From Himantopus leucocephalus (Eukaryota > Chordata > Aves > Charadriiformes > Recurvirostridae), in the NCBI GenBank assembly GCA_003993805.1, contig RSEF01000004.1, positions 76,968,533 to 77,032,532 on the forward strand: DNA of 64,000 nt, in the 5' to 3' direction. The notes beneath the pieces were generated by a model, which saw nothing but the letters and a program-made list of their open reading frames with translations, did no database searches and was not told the origin of the DNA. Numbering within the stretch: position 1 is the stretch's first letter; every line of letters begins with the position of its first letter. Of this stretch, positions 1 through 12,294 are shown piece by piece. Made by a program: the position numbers and the translations under genes.

Positions 1-1291
1 AATGCAGTGCCTGAGTGAAGATGGGGAAGTTCACAGGGTGGCTTCTCATAACATTTTTTTGCACAGTTCATTTCACACCAGTCATATCCAAGGTTATGCA
101 ACCAATGAGTCAAAAAGTGAGTTAAGGTACTCAACAACACTGTTTGTCACTTGCGTTTTGCAAATGTTTGATACAGCGTAGGCTGAGACACATGTTTAAA
201 AAATCTAGCAGAGAGTATTGTCCCAAATTAACTTTCTCTTGTGTGTGTGTGTGTGTCTGATTGAAGATGCTAAATGCATGCAGTTCATGTATAGACTTTT
301 TTTGTACATGAAAGATTGACTAAACCAAAAATCTCATGTATTTAAAGAGGGGTGCTTAAATAATTTATATGGTTGCCAAAAGGAATCAATGTATGTTTTT
401 TCCAATATGCAACGAAGAATGTATACATGGAAGTAAAAATGGCCGTCTTTTAGTCTAAACTACAACAAAAAGAAGAAAGAAAGCTTAATCCCCCAGAATT
501 GTTTTAAGTAATAAAGTCTTTCCAACATTTTTTTTGATAAATATGTTAAAGATCGATCAGATATGATGAGTGTTTTGTTGAATGAGCCTCTGCCTTGACA
601 GATGTCCTGTCTTGAAGTAGAAAAGGTTAAACTTCTGCTGAAGTTAACAGTACAAGAAAAACTTGCAAGGTCCTCTATCAGTTCCACATTCTTTAACGGT
701 CATCTGGCAGTCCAGAAACACTGGGAATCATACATAAGCCTTCTGGAGTCTTGTTGCAATACTGTCTTCAACAGAAATTGTTGCAGTACTTATGCATCTG
801 TTTCAAAACCGTTGCACAAGAACTTTCCTCAGCTGAGTTAATGGGCATTTGGATATTATCTGCAGGACTTGGGGCTTAATGTAGAAAACAAATCAAAAGA
901 AAGAATCCTGATTGTCAAGCTAATAACAAAGTCCCCAGATACACCCTTCTTAAGATGAGAGATCAGCAGGTACTAATATAATTTAAACTACCTTTTTTTT
1001 CAGACACAGGTATTTCAGCATATATTCTCCTGTGAATTAAAATAAGATTCTTCAGTATGGTATTGAAATGGCTCTATTTTTTCCCAAGTTGGACCAATCA
1101 GTAAAAGTGGCATAGAGTAATTCTTGTCAGTCACTTATTTTGACTTGTAATTAAATTTTCATTGTTGCATATTAGAATAACATTTAAGATAGCAATTTTT
1201 TATCAGTCAATATTTGTTGACTACACATGGATGGGATTTGTTTTGTACTTGTGAAAAAAGTATCATTTTTTACCCATGTTCTTTCTAAGCA
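1..1291. other. Unique AT-rich DNA with a short TG microsatellite
   Basis: No recognisable gene or transposon is visible. A (TG)8 dinucleotide run lies at about 240-256. A frame of 79 codons at 602-841 resembles no family I know and has no supporting signals, so I treat it as a chance opening. Confidence 0.6.
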
Positions 1292-1511
1292 TCAAAAATC
1301 CTTTTTATTGCCGTCTGATTGGGGTCCAGTTATACTGTATGTAGGGAAGCCTCAAGCACATCAGATGATGGAAATACACAGCAGTAAATAATATTATTTA
1401 NGTCAAAAATCCTTTTTATTGCCATCTGATTGGGGTCCAGTTATACTGTATGTAGGGAAGCCTCAAACACATCAGATGATGGAAATACACAGCAGTAAAT
1501 AATATTATTTA
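1292..1511. repeat. 109-bp direct duplication flanking a single N
   Basis: Positions 1292-1400 and 1403-1511 are the same 109-bp sequence, differing at two bases (G/A in the word TTGCCGTCTG versus TTGCCATCTG, and G/A in CTCAAGCAC versus CTCAAACAC). They are separated only by N at 1401 and one G. Near-identity on the two sides of a one-base gap is the usual mark of two haplotype or contig ends joined without merging the overlap. I infer an assembly false duplication rather than a biological tandem repeat. Confidence 0.9.
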
Positions 1512-2429
1512 TTGATATTTGAATGATTATATCAAATGCTTAACTTATCAAATCAGGAGGACAAGTAAAATGCATTGTGACCCATGTTGTCTTTCACAAG
1601 GAATAGGAGATAAGTAATTGACAGGTAAGCAAATTTTTCCTCAAAAAGTTTGGGACTGAGATACAATTTCCTAAAATATTTGTATAGTCTTAAAATTCTG
1701 TATAAATAAAAAGAAAAATATTATTAGTTTATGAATTATTTGCTAACAAAAATGGGTAATACTGCTAATCAAATTATTCATAAGGAGTTCTTCACCTAGC
1801 TGTTACAAAACACTTCAGAAGAAAATACATATTTTTTCTCACAGGTTATGATCTACAGATCTCGGTTCCTGACAAAGCTTTCCAGCTTCTTGATGCCTTA
1901 AGCAATACTTTGCAGACACATACTACTGGCAGAAAAAGAAGAGATTTTCCCTGCACCCGTGCATTGGTTAGAGCAAGTGTTGTCTACGTATAATTATAAA
2001 TGTCTGCTTTGCAAGATGTTAGAAGGGACAACATTTAAACAATTAAACATTTGATTTCTAGTTTCCAAAGTAACATTGCAGATGTTTAAACAATATTTTA
2101 ATCAGTGATTATATTTAGTAATATCCACTTTTGAAAAAAAAACACCAACCTACTGTTTTGTCAGAAGCTTACCCATTGACAGGGGACATTTCACTTGGTT
2201 TTGTTACATACAGGTCATGTAAAAAACATAAATTGGGAGTGTGCCATTGCAGCGACAAAATAAAACCATGTTCTGTGCTGCATCGGCAAGAGTATAGTCA
2301 GCAGATCAGGGGATGTAATTATCCCCACTCTACTCTACACTTGTTAAGCTACACGTGATATTGTACCAGGTTTTGTTCTCCCAGTTGAGAGAAGTTGAAA
2401 AACTTTACATTTTTTACACTTTTTGAATG
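1512..2429. other. Unique AT-rich DNA; one weak exon-like stretch
   Basis: Mostly featureless. A pyrimidine-rich tract ending in CAG at 1841-1844 is followed by 48 open codons, 1847-1990, stopping at TAA 1991-1993. I do not recognise the encoded peptide, and such a stretch can arise by chance, so it is not called as a gene. Confidence 0.5.
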
Positions 2430-2565
2430 GCAACTGAGGTGACTGGAGGGCTGGAGAACATGGTGTACGAAGAAAGGTTGAAGGAATTTTGGTTGTTGAA
2501 CCTACACAATGGAACCCTGGGAGGGATCTAATCACAGTCTTCCAGTACTTAAAATCCAGCTGATT
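2430..2565 (+). mobile_element. Ancient CR1 LINE fragment (C-terminal RT region)
   Basis: The stretch reads like the CR1 segment encoding the end of the reverse transcriptase. It contains, in order, degraded versions of the words for 'rGLEhl.yEERL.EL' (GGGCTGGAGAACATGG, then TACGAAGAAAGGTTGAAGG), of 'lfsLEkrrl', and of 'tFQYLK' (GTCTTCCAGTACTTAAAA). Small indels shift the frame and no 3' tail remains. It is much more diverged than the CR1 copies at 8321 or 61278, so it is an old insertion. Similarity was judged by eye. Confidence 0.6.
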
Positions 2566-5500
2566 GTAGGCCCTGTGTTTTTAAAATGCTTCCTCATTCC
2601 TACTATTCTGTTTCTCAGAAGGTGTAGACGTACCAGCTAAACGTGGTAACATCGAGATTTGCAACCATCAATTCATGCTGTCTTTGAATACTGTTTTGCT
2701 TTATCTTCACAGCTTCTAAAGGACATATTTGTAGTGCACTTTTCTAACTCTCACTTCTGCTAACGTGGAAGGCCATGTTTCTCAGTAATGAGAAACCCAC
2801 TTAAATTCGATCTTTATTTGAATTTCTCTGTCAGTTCTAATAAGAGTTTACTTGTTGATGTTTTGGATTTAAAAAGCCCCACAATCTTATTGTACAATGC
2901 ATTCAGAGATACATAATTTCTCTGTGTGTGTGTCTGAGCATAATCTAAGAAAAACAATTTTTCTGTAACTCTTCAGAAAAGGAAGCATAAAGTCTACTTA
3001 TTCTATATATGTATATATTCAAATCAGGAGGACCTATGAGGCTGCACTTCTAAATTACCTTCAGAAAACTGACAGTTACTATTTGTCATTTAGCTAAAAT
3101 TATATAGTATAGTATAACAGAAGAACATTTTTTGTTACATTTTCTGTTGAATATTTACAGCATCAATCAACATGGATTTTAGACATGCAAATTCAAATGC
3201 AAAAAAGAAATTATATGAAAAATAAAACAGAAATACGGCTGGAATATTTTCAATAGCTTCTAAATTGTTCATCAACATTTAAAATGCATTTTGTTTCAAT
3301 ATGAAACAGTTCATTTCCCGGGAAGAAGTAGTGACTTTTTTGAGAAATTAATGTTCAGCCAACATTATGCCTTTTATAACCTTTCCAAAATATGAATATG
3401 CTGATTAATTCACAAGACATAGATCTTGAACTACCCTTCTAAACATCAAGAGCTTTCATTGAAGGCCAACCCGCAGCAGTTTATTCCAAAGAGACAAGCT
3501 TTGACTTTCAGATTTTCATGAGGTCTTTTAGTTTTCATTTATGCTCATGCTGTATTTAGCTTATCCCATCTGCTTCCAATTACTGTGACTGCATGTGTTT
3601 TGTTTTTCTTTTTATTTTGGTGTGGTTCTCTGTTTTTGATAGGCCTGTCCTTTCAGATGAAGAAGAATTGATTCCCCTGGAATTAAACATTTTCCAAGAC
3701 AGAGCAGAAAAACTAAACACATAATTATTTACAGCATGTTAATATGGGTCACATCTCAGGTGTTTGTGTCTATATAGTAAGCTAAACTCTAGATACAGGG
3801 AAGGTTAATAGAAAGCTTACTGTGTAAAAGAACTTTAAACCAAGCTTTCAACATCTGTTACAGACTCTGTTTAGGAGGATAAAATAGTTGTCGATTATCT
3901 CAGTAGAAAGTAACATATAGGTAAATTATATTCATATTCTGTTGATATTTTTTCTGCACTATAGCCATATTAGCAGTTATTTTTGCCTTTATGCTATCAT
4001 TAAAGAACCTATGAGCTCACTGGAGCTAGTTACAAAAAAATACTTTTATTCAAGGAGGAATCTGGAACAAAAAGCTAAGTAGGCCACAAATTTAGAAAGT
4101 TGTCTCTTTAATAATGTAATTTGTTACACTGGGGCCCCATATTGTCTGTTTACTCAAGCAGGTGGATTTGCTGAAGAAGAGAAGTGCTGATGATGCAATG
4201 TGCTGACCCACATATCAGTTCCCAACAGACTGCACCAGCTGGTATAGTTTATGCTTTTAGCTTAAACAAAGCCAACATTTTCCCCTTTCCATTACCTCCT
4301 GCTGATAGAATACAGAACAATATAAATATTGTCAAGTTATCTTCTATGAAAAGATCTGTAAGCAAGTTTATACTTACAGTTATTTATGGGTTGGTTTTTT
4401 TTTTTTTTTTTTTTTTTTTTTTNTTTCTTGTGTGAATATAAAATAAAAACTTAGATCTGGGAAACTCTGCTTATATAATTATTAAATTACCTTCCTTTTT
4501 CATATATTTTAAACACAAACATTAATCCTTGAACCTTAGGCTACAGAGGAAAAGAAATTATTACTCCCCTTTTTATTGTTTTCTGTTGTTTCATTTTCAC
4601 AGATGCCTAATACGTTACAAGAGCAGTGGTAAAATATCTTAAGTTTTACCTCAAAATCAGAGTTGTACATCTTGGCAACTATCTTTTGTGAGGCTTTTGA
4701 AAACATAACGAAAAAGAGTACCAGGGTTAACACAGTCAAAAGGTTCATGTCTGTCATATCTGGGATGCTGGGATGCAATCTTAGATTGTAATTGTGATGT
4801 TTGTTTAATTAACAATAGCATTTTGTCCGCCTAGATTTCTGTTAAACAGAAAGTGAAGAAAAATGCCTCTTTATTAAGCAAGGTTGTTGAAATGAAAAAC
4901 TTTAATTTCTGTAGGAGTCAGAAATTTTTCATGTGAAAACGTTCTCAACATCCAGAAATATCCAAGGCCCATACTTCCTCATAACGGAGAGATTGGACCT
5001 AATGCTTTTTCATTAAAAATTAAAATATTGTCTCTGAGTTCCTAATAACAGCATATTGTGAAGTTATTATATTTGCGGTCTGAGCATAGTTTTTTGCTTT
5101 ACCAAACTATATCTGTTGACTCCTTTCACATCACACCAGAAATTGACCATTTCTATATACGTTTATACACACATAGGGAATTGGATATTGACTTAGATGG
5201 AAGACATAATGCTTACTGTAGGATATCACTACTTTATGTAGACCTAGTTGAGGTGGTTTTAAATAGCTGTCTCAGGTATGGAAAGCTGAGAATTTTGTCA
5301 TGTAATGGCATGAGGGCTACTAGCCTTGTATCATGAAGGTTCTAGACCCCGCATCTGATGTTATAAGGACAGAGTTTATAGATAGACGACTGTTCTAAAT
5401 TTAACTCATGTCTGTAAGAGTTGTAATCAGTTGATTGACTAGTGATAAATGTGATTAATGAGAACACAGATGTGTCCTTGATGCAAATATGGATTCGGTG

Positions 5501-8320
5501 TTGCTCGTGAAACAATAGTAGGAGAAAGCAAACAGTTAATTTGAGTGAATGGTCATGCACAAACTTCATTATATGAATAGCCATAACCTAATCTTTGCTG
5601 CTGAAAGTCAGGTTCTCTTTTAGCTAGTTTAAGGATCATGGTGGAACAGTATTTCTTGATTGTAATAAAACTTGATTACTCATCCTGAGCAATGCTTTTG
5701 CAAGTTGTGAAGTGTCAATGAAATTTCTACTTTTTTTCAGACAACACCATGATGTCCATAATAACTTTTAAAACACAAAACAAAATAGTATTTGAACTTT
5801 CCAAATGGGTAAGAGCTTTTGATTTTTTATTTTTCTTTTTTTAATGCACTGGCTTGCTTCCTTCTAAGAACCAAATAATCCAGGAAATATTATTAAAAAT
5901 ATTAGTCTTTAGAAAAAGTAGTTTGATATTAAATACTCAGTATGGAAGAAGCAATTCAAAATTTACTAGATAAAATTATTTATTTGTCATTGTGCTCTGA
6001 CATTCAAATAAAAATGTATATTCATCATTTTAATCCCTGAGATAATATGTATTTTATTGTGCTTAGGAACCATGACAACACAAAGAGGTGTTTCATATTA
6101 AAAACAGATACCACAGTAACATAAGAATAAGAGTGCTTGCACAGTTTTAGAGGCAATAGAACTGATTCACTGTAATACTGATTTAGGATTTATGGGAAAT
6201 TTTTTTTTTGTTATCTGGTTGCGTGGGAAGAAAATATTAGAACCACTGTAGGTAGATATGCTTTTTAGAGTGTCTGCCCAAACAGTAAAACATTTGGTAG
6301 GAATGACAATAGCATTTTTTCTGACACGGCTGAATTAAACATCCAGAATAGGTTCACCAAGTTTGGGTAGCCATTTTATTTAGAGGACAGAATAGGTTCT
6401 AAGAGAACACAGATCTTTGAAATAGGTTTTCTCAGAAAAATAGATTGAAATCTCTAAATTTCAGTATCTCTGAATATAACTATAATGCAATGATGCACCC
6501 TCCTAGAGAGGATGCTGCATATACTGTAGATTCTTCAGAAGCTAATCTGTACATGACCTTGTTACCATATCCTAATCTTTCCATATATCCTTTTCCTTGG
6601 TAAACTAATATTTTCTGTTCTTACAAGTTCCATTGTTTGTCTATAAATTATAGCTGTTGGATAAACAATCTATATTTGGATCATGGCTCATCAGAATAGT
6701 TTATTTGTCATATCTACTTTTCCTTATCCATGGAAACCCTCTCATAGCCTAAAAATGCTAAAGTAGCTTTTCTGTCATTAATTTTGGCTCTTTCAGTAAG
6801 TAGTGCAGCTAAGCAAGAGGGAGTACATTGCTGCTGTATCTAATTAATCATCCATTTTCAAATGCTTCCTTAGATTACAGCAGCCATTAGACTACTCAAC
6901 TAAATGCCTTACTAATTGTAGCAATCAAAAAATACAGTTGCATAAGAATAAAAGAAAATGAACAAAGGTAAAAATCCTACATCTCCCGTTGTTTCCTACA
7001 CCAGTCACAATCCTGCTCAACTAGAAAGAACTAATTATGCATTTAGTCTAAATATTTTCAATTAGGATTTCTAGTTAACAATTCTATGTAAATTCGCTTG
7101 GTAGAAAACTAAATTAGTGGTCATTTTATCAATTTAATGAGCATCATACTGAACATTGTTAAGCTCCATTTTAAGAACTAGCTTGGATCCTAAGAAACTA
7201 ACTTTCACAAAAAACATTTAATCACTTTCAATCGTAACTTGAGCTCAGTATCTTTAGAATAAAGATAATTACAAATTATTGCAGGTCCTCTGCAAGAAGG
7301 CAATTTCACCCTAGAGATATGCCTCAGCACATTGCATTGTTCCAAGAGCAAATTCAAACCTAAACTCAGAGTGAAGAAATGCCAAACTTGTAAAATTGCC
7401 AGAGATTTCTTCCATAAAAGAGGAAATCCTTCATGATATTTATAATCCTTTATGTATCGTTCTCTCTTATAGAAGAAATCAAAAATAATCTTTTTAATCA
7501 AGCTGAACATGTTTGGACATTATTAAGTATTATTGAATTTTTGCTTCTTTTTTATGAAGTATTTTTAAATCAACTATTAAAATTAACTTTACTGAAAGAC
7601 TCTTTCATTAAAAAGTTCTAAGTCAAAGGGCACCTGTAACTCCATAAGATCATTCCATGGAGTCGCCTGGTCTTGCCATGTACTGGGGCTAATTGGAAAA
7701 ATGGCAATACTAAGACAGACGGATCTGATCAAAACACTATTTTATTTGATGATTACTAAGAACAGATAATAGGAACAAGGGGCTTTTTGGCTTGCATTCT
7801 TTAATATAAATCTATTTACTCAGAAAAAATATAACCAACAGTAATAAAAAAAATTGCATCAGAAAAAAATAGAAATCTTGTTCAGTCCGAAGACATTATG
7901 AATGTATTTTTGTGAACAGTAAAGGCAAAACTGAATATTTAATTTGGTTTTTATTCTTGTACATACACTTTTCCTGTAGAAATGCATAATATAGAACTAA
8001 CATCTCTTTAATAACATCGAAGAAGTATAGACCAATAAACCAGAAATGGATGACTAGTTTTTGTGAAAAATACAAGCAAGCTCAGTAAAAAATCTGAATA
8101 TTGAAACATAATTTTCAGCACTTCAGGAAAACACAGATCCTTTAGAAGGAAAAGAATCTCTTTATTGCAATGCATCAACCTATTATCACTCGTGGTGAAA
8201 ACTGTACACAAATCAAACATTGTAAAATGCCACATATTGTCTCTTGCGGGTTTTTCATTTGAGCTCCTTAGTGATCAGGCATTTAGTTAAGAAATGAAAA
8301 TAACTGATTAATTCTTACCT
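2566..8320. other. Unique AT-rich DNA without recognisable genes
   Basis: This 5.7-kb stretch holds only short chance frames (the longest about 100 codons, at 7205-7510 minus, matches nothing I know). A poly-T run covers about 4395-4426 and contains an N at 4423. No splice-site and coding-frame combination convinced me. It may be intronic or intergenic. Confidence 0.55.
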
Positions 8321-8875
8321 AAGCTGAGTGGTGCGGTTGACACACCTGAGGGACGGGATGTCCTGCAGAGAGACCTGGACAAGCTCAAGAAGTGGGCCTG
8401 GGTGAACCTCATGAGGATCAATAAAGACAAGTGCAGGGTTCTGCACCAGGGTCGGGGCAGCCCCCAGTATCAATACAGGCTGGGGGGTGAAGGGATTGAG
8501 ACCAGCCCTGAGGAGAAGGACTTTAGGGTACTGGTAGATGAAAAATTGGACATGAGTCGATAATGTGCACTTGCAGCCCAGAACACCAACTGTATCCCGG
8601 ACCGCATCAAAAGAAGCGTGGCCAGCAGGTTGAGGGAGATGATTCTACCCTTCTACTCTGCTCTGATGAGACCCCACCTGGATTTCTGCGTTCAGCTTTG
8701 GAGCCCTCAGCACAGGAAAGACATGGCCCTGTTGGAGCAAGTCCAGAGGAGGGCCACAAAGATGATCAGAGGGCTGGACCACCTCTTCCATGAGGAGAGG
8801 CTGAGAGAGTTGGGGTTGTTCAGCCTGGAGAAGAGAAGGCTCCAGGGAAACCTTATTGTGGCCTTTCACTATTAA
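8321..8875 (+). pseudogene. CR1 ORF2 reverse-transcriptase C-terminal relic
   Basis: The first part reads in frame through a remnant with KCRVLHQG and [10 protein letters not shown] up to a stop near 8560. After a frame disturbance the frame at 8618-8875 gives [20 protein letters not shown], then [20 protein letters not shown] and [18 protein letters not shown]. These blocks are typical of the CR1 region downstream of the RT catalytic core. The YADD-containing palm is absent, so the copy cannot be active. The other open frames across 8563-8869 are shadows of this one. Confidence 0.9.
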
Positions 8876-9211
8876 AGGGGGCTTATTAGGCAGGTGGGGG
8901 CAAACTTCTTAGCAGGGCCTGTTGTGACAGAACAAGGGGTAATGGTTTTAACCTAAAAGAGGGTAAATTCAGACCAGATAAAAAGAAGAAATATTTTACA
9001 CTGAAGGTGGTGAAACAGTGGCCCAGGTTGCCCAGACAGGTGGTAGATGCCCCATCCCTGGAAACGTTCAAGGTCAGGTTGGACAGGGCTCTGAGCAACG
9101 TGATCTACTTGAAGATGTCCCTGCTTATTGCAGGTGGGGTTGGACTAGATGACCTTTAAAGGTCCCTTGCAACCTAAAGCATTCCATGATTCCATCATTC
9201 TATGATTCTAT
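8321..9211 (+). mobile_element. CR1 LINE, 5'-truncated, with intact-looking 3' end
   Basis: CR1 retrotransposons insert by target-primed reverse transcription and are usually 5'-truncated. This copy starts inside the reverse-transcriptase gene at codons equivalent to [11 protein letters not shown] and runs to the 3' UTR. It passes the typical GTTGGACTAGATGACC motif and ends in the octamer-like tail ATTCTATGATTCTAT at about 9197-9211. About 890 bp of a full-length element of roughly 4.5 kb remain. The region after 8875 carries deletions relative to the copy at 61278. The ends were placed by eye. Confidence 0.93.
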
Positions 9212-10165
9212 TTCTTGTCAATCTAATATCACAGTAGAAAGAATGTCATGTCAGTTCAAAAAGTAACAAAAAAATCTTCATTGCATATATTTTCTTTCTT
9301 ATAATATTTTTCCATTATGGTAATACTATGTGTTTAATCCTCTTTGGTACCTTGAAATGAAGTTTCTTCTTGAACTTTCCACATAAAATCTCAGTGTTCT
9401 CATTCTTTTTTTTTTTTTTTTTCTTAAAAANTTTTTCCTAGAAATGAAACCAAGAGAACATTTTCCAGGGTAATTAGAGAAAGTTAATTCAGTACCCCTC
9501 TTATTCTTCTTTCCTATGACTGTTTCCAGGTAAAATTATATTGTTCTCTTTGGAAAACATTTTGGTATGTGAGTACCTAAAGAGCATAAATATATGGTAC
9601 TTACAGCTTTTACACTTCCTTTCAAATGTTCTACCATTCTGTCATTACAATTCCTCTGAAAGGGGAATAACTAAATCTTTCCTCCCAAAGACAACATTTA
9701 AATTAGTGGTACCGTGAGCTTGAGATAGGAAAGGAAATTAATCAGTTGTTCTAAAAACCACAGACTGTAAAAAAAAAAAAAAACAAAACCCACCAAAACT
9801 CCATTACTGGTTTTCTATAGGTTAAACATAGTTTTGTTAAATATGAAAAGAACTGTGGTTTCCCTTGCCCAGGTTCAGTGTACTTAACAGAGATCTCATT
9901 AACCTGGCAGATATTTTCTAATTCAGTCAGAGATGCAGTCATGAGTAGTCGGCTGGAAATGAGGTAATTGGGGTGTGACAGAACTCTTGGTCAGTATCCA
10001 TAATTCATAGTTCATAATAAAAGAAAATGTGAAGGTGCCCTATAAAAGAAAGTTCTTTTGGCAAGTTAAGTTTTGTAAAAGTTGATAAAATTAATTGCTC
10101 TTATGGTTTTGATATCAATGTACCATCTCTCAATACGGAGAACAAAGCTCATGTTTCAACTATAC
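9212..10165. other. Unique AT-rich DNA with homopolymer tracts
   Basis: Contains a poly-T tract at about 9406-9422 followed by an N at 9431, and a poly-A tract at 9769-9783 grading into A/C-rich sequence. No gene or transposon is recognised. Confidence 0.6.
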
Positions 10166-10540
10166 AAGAACCCAGGGAAATACAGGCTGGTCAGCCTCAT
10201 TGATCTCTGGGAAGGTGATGGAGCTAATCCAACCAGTTCCAGGCATGTGAAGGACAAGAAAATCATCAGGAGTAGTCAGCATGGATTCACAAAGTGGAAG
10301 TCATGCTTGCCCAACTTGATAACCTTCTATGATTAAATGACCAACCTTGTAGGGAGCATGGATGCTGTCTGCCTAGATGTCAGGAAGGCTTTTGACACTG
10401 CCTCCCATAACACCCTCACAGAGAAGCTGATGAAGTATGGGTTTGATAAGCAGACAGTGAAGTGGATTGAAAACTGGCTGAATGGCTGGGTTCAGAGAAT
10501 GGTGATCACTGGTATGAAGTCTAGCAGGAGGCCAATTTCA
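10166..10540 (+). pseudogene. CR1 LINE fragment: ORF2 RT fingers and palm relic
   Basis: The translated frame gives NPGKYRLVSL, then IIRSSQHGFTKWKSCLPNLI, then the palm-motif-A region CLDVRKAFDTASHNTLTEKL and WIENWLNGWVQRMVITGMKS. These are the standard order of CR1 RT blocks (KYRPVSL, SQHGF.KGKSC, D.SKAFDTVSH, NWL.GR.QRV). A single in-frame TAA at 10334-10336 interrupts the relic where CR1 normally has an acidic residue after FYD. The fragment stops before the catalytic YADD box. It belongs to a different CR1 subfamily from the minus-strand RT scrap at 12295-12472, judging by the sequence differences in the shared palm segment. Confidence 0.88.
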
Positions 10541-10811
10541 TTTTTGAATGAATGTAGAATGAGAATTCCACATTTTTTGAGAGAATGTAGAATTCTTGTC
10601 ACTTTTACAGAATCTAACTTGTTACCACAAACCTTTGGGAATACTCAGCCAAAGAATGGTTATTCAGAAAGGAATGCAGCAAGGAGTTAGAGAAGTCCAT
10701 TCTTGGCTCCTGCCAGTATTGGATACTTCCTAGTATATTGCCCAGCCAGGTTTGAAAAGATTCAAGTAGAATGTGCTTCTTCACTTCCAAAAAAGAAGCA
10801 TTTCACTGATG
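10541..10811. other. Unassigned spacer between two CR1 pieces
   Basis: The reading frame from the preceding RT relic continues open to 10690, but the sequence no longer resembles RT. It may be degraded LINE, another insertion or unique DNA. I cannot tell. Confidence 0.4.
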
Positions 10812-12194
10812 CATATGGATGACACAGACAGAGCTCCCACGGAAACATTCAGCCACCCAGGTCTCAGGCTGCAGGGAGCGCCACAACCTTACACAGCTAA
10901 TGGATGGTAGTAGGGATGACAGCTGTGTGAGGTGTGACCAGGTGGATGATCTGCTCAGCCTGGTGGCAGAGCTAAGAGAGGAAGTAGAAAGACTAAGGAG
11001 CATCAGGGAGAGCGAGAAAGAAATAGACTTGTGGAATCATGCTCTGACCTCCCTGAGAGAGAAACAGGGACTGACACTAGAAAAAAAACAAGATAAAAGG
11101 GATCTCATATCCTCCCCCAGCCAGGCTGAAGGTGGTGGCCAAATTGAGAGCTGTGAATGGAGGCTAGTCCATGCTAGGGGCGGCAAGTGAGCGCCCTCCT
11201 TGCCCACTTCGCCTACCCAGGTGCCTCTGTACAATAGGTATGAGGATTTGGATGAGGTAGGCCAGACAATGGACGATGTGGATGATAGTCTGACTACACC
11301 AGAGGAGCTGACAGGACTGGAAAGGCCTACCCCCCATTTAACAACCGTCTCCACGAGGAACAAAAGATGGATTACAGTTGTAGGCAACTCCCTTCTGAGG
11401 GGAACAGAGGGTCCAATATTCCTGATGTCCAAGGGTCCAAATGTCCAAGGCCTGACAGACCTTTCTCTTACAGAAGTATGCAGCCTCCCTGGGGCCCGGG
11501 TCAGGGACATCACTAGGAAACTTTCTAGCCTGGTACAGCCCTTGGACTGTTACCCACTGCTTCTCTTTCATGTGGGTAATGATGAAGTGGCAATGTATAG
11601 CCCAGGGGAGATTAGAAGACACTTCAGGGCCTTGGGATGGTTAGTAAGGGAATCTGGGGAGCAGGTTATCCTTTCTTCTCTCCTTACAGTCACAGGCAGT
11701 GACATTGGAAGAAACAGATGCACTCAGTCTGTTAATACATGGCTCTGTGGTTAGTGTCACCACCACAACTTTATTTTTTTTGACAATGGGATGGCCTACA
11801 CAGCACCAGGCTTGCTGATGTTGGGTGGGGGAAGAGGATCTTTGCTCATGAGCTAGTGGGGCTCATTGACCGAGCTTTAAACTAGACTTGATGTGGGGTG
11901 GGGGTATTATCAGGCTTGCCCGTGACAACCCAAGGGATGAAACACCAAGGTTTGAGGGTTGGGGCACAAGTGAGGGCCCTCAGCCTGTTGCTCCAAGATG
12001 TACACAAGCAAACCAGGAAGTTTTTGGAATAAGTCAATGACAACTTCCTTCTCCAAGTGGTAGGGGAGCCAATGAGGAGAGGAGCGATGCTGGACTTTGT
12101 CCTTACCAACAAGGAATGGGGAATCGGGTAGTGGGGAATGTCAAGCTGAATGGTAGCCTTGGCTGCAGTGATCATGAAATGGTGGATTTCAAGA
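10812..12194 (+). mobile_element. CR1 LINE 5' portion: ORF1 plus endonuclease scrap, cut by assembly gap
   Basis: This is the only piece in the window from the 5' half of a CR1. It contains ORF1 (about 10819-11885) and, after a short inter-ORF segment, part of ORF2. That part starts near 12030 with NFLLQVVGEPMRRGAMLDF and VLTNKE and ends with the nucleotides of a SDHEMV-like block immediately before the N run. Those residues are the C-terminal part of the CR1 apurinic-type endonuclease. The N-terminal endonuclease region is missing or very short, which implies an internal deletion. The rest of ORF2 would lie in or beyond the 100-N gap. Confidence 0.88.
10819..11885 (+). pseudogene. CR1 ORF1 relic with coiled coil and SGNH-esterase-like domain
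   Basis: In CR1, ORF1 encodes an RNA-binding or chaperone-like protein with an esterase domain. Here the N-terminal part shows CVRCDQVDDLLSLVAELREE and a leucine-rich charged helix up to about residue 70, a probable coiled coil. An in-frame TGA at 11188-11190 interrupts it. The second part has VVGNSLLRGTEGP, matching SGNH block I (normally GDS, here GNS with the serine kept), and FHVGNDEVA, a shortened form of the usual HVGTND block. The frame closes at 11754, and further degraded ORF1 sequence continues to a terminal GAGCTTTAAACTAG near 11885, which resembles the usual end of ORF1. At least one nonsense change and one frameshift make it non-functional. Confidence 0.85.
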
Positions 12195-12294
12195 NNNNNN
12201 NNNNNNNNNNNNNNNNNNNNNNNNNNNNNNNNNNNNNNNNNNNNNNNNNNNNNNNNNNNNNNNNNNNNNNNNNNNNNNNNNNNNNNNNNNNNNN
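12195..12294. other. Assembly gap, 100 N
   Basis: Exactly 100 unspecified bases, a conventional placeholder size, so the true length is unknown. CR1 sequence lies on both sides but in opposite orientations and from non-adjacent parts of ORF2. Confidence 0.97.

Noticed and set aside
602..841. 79-codon plus-strand frame as a possible gene
   Set aside because: No recognisable domain, no promoter or splice context, and length within chance range for 64 kb on six frames.
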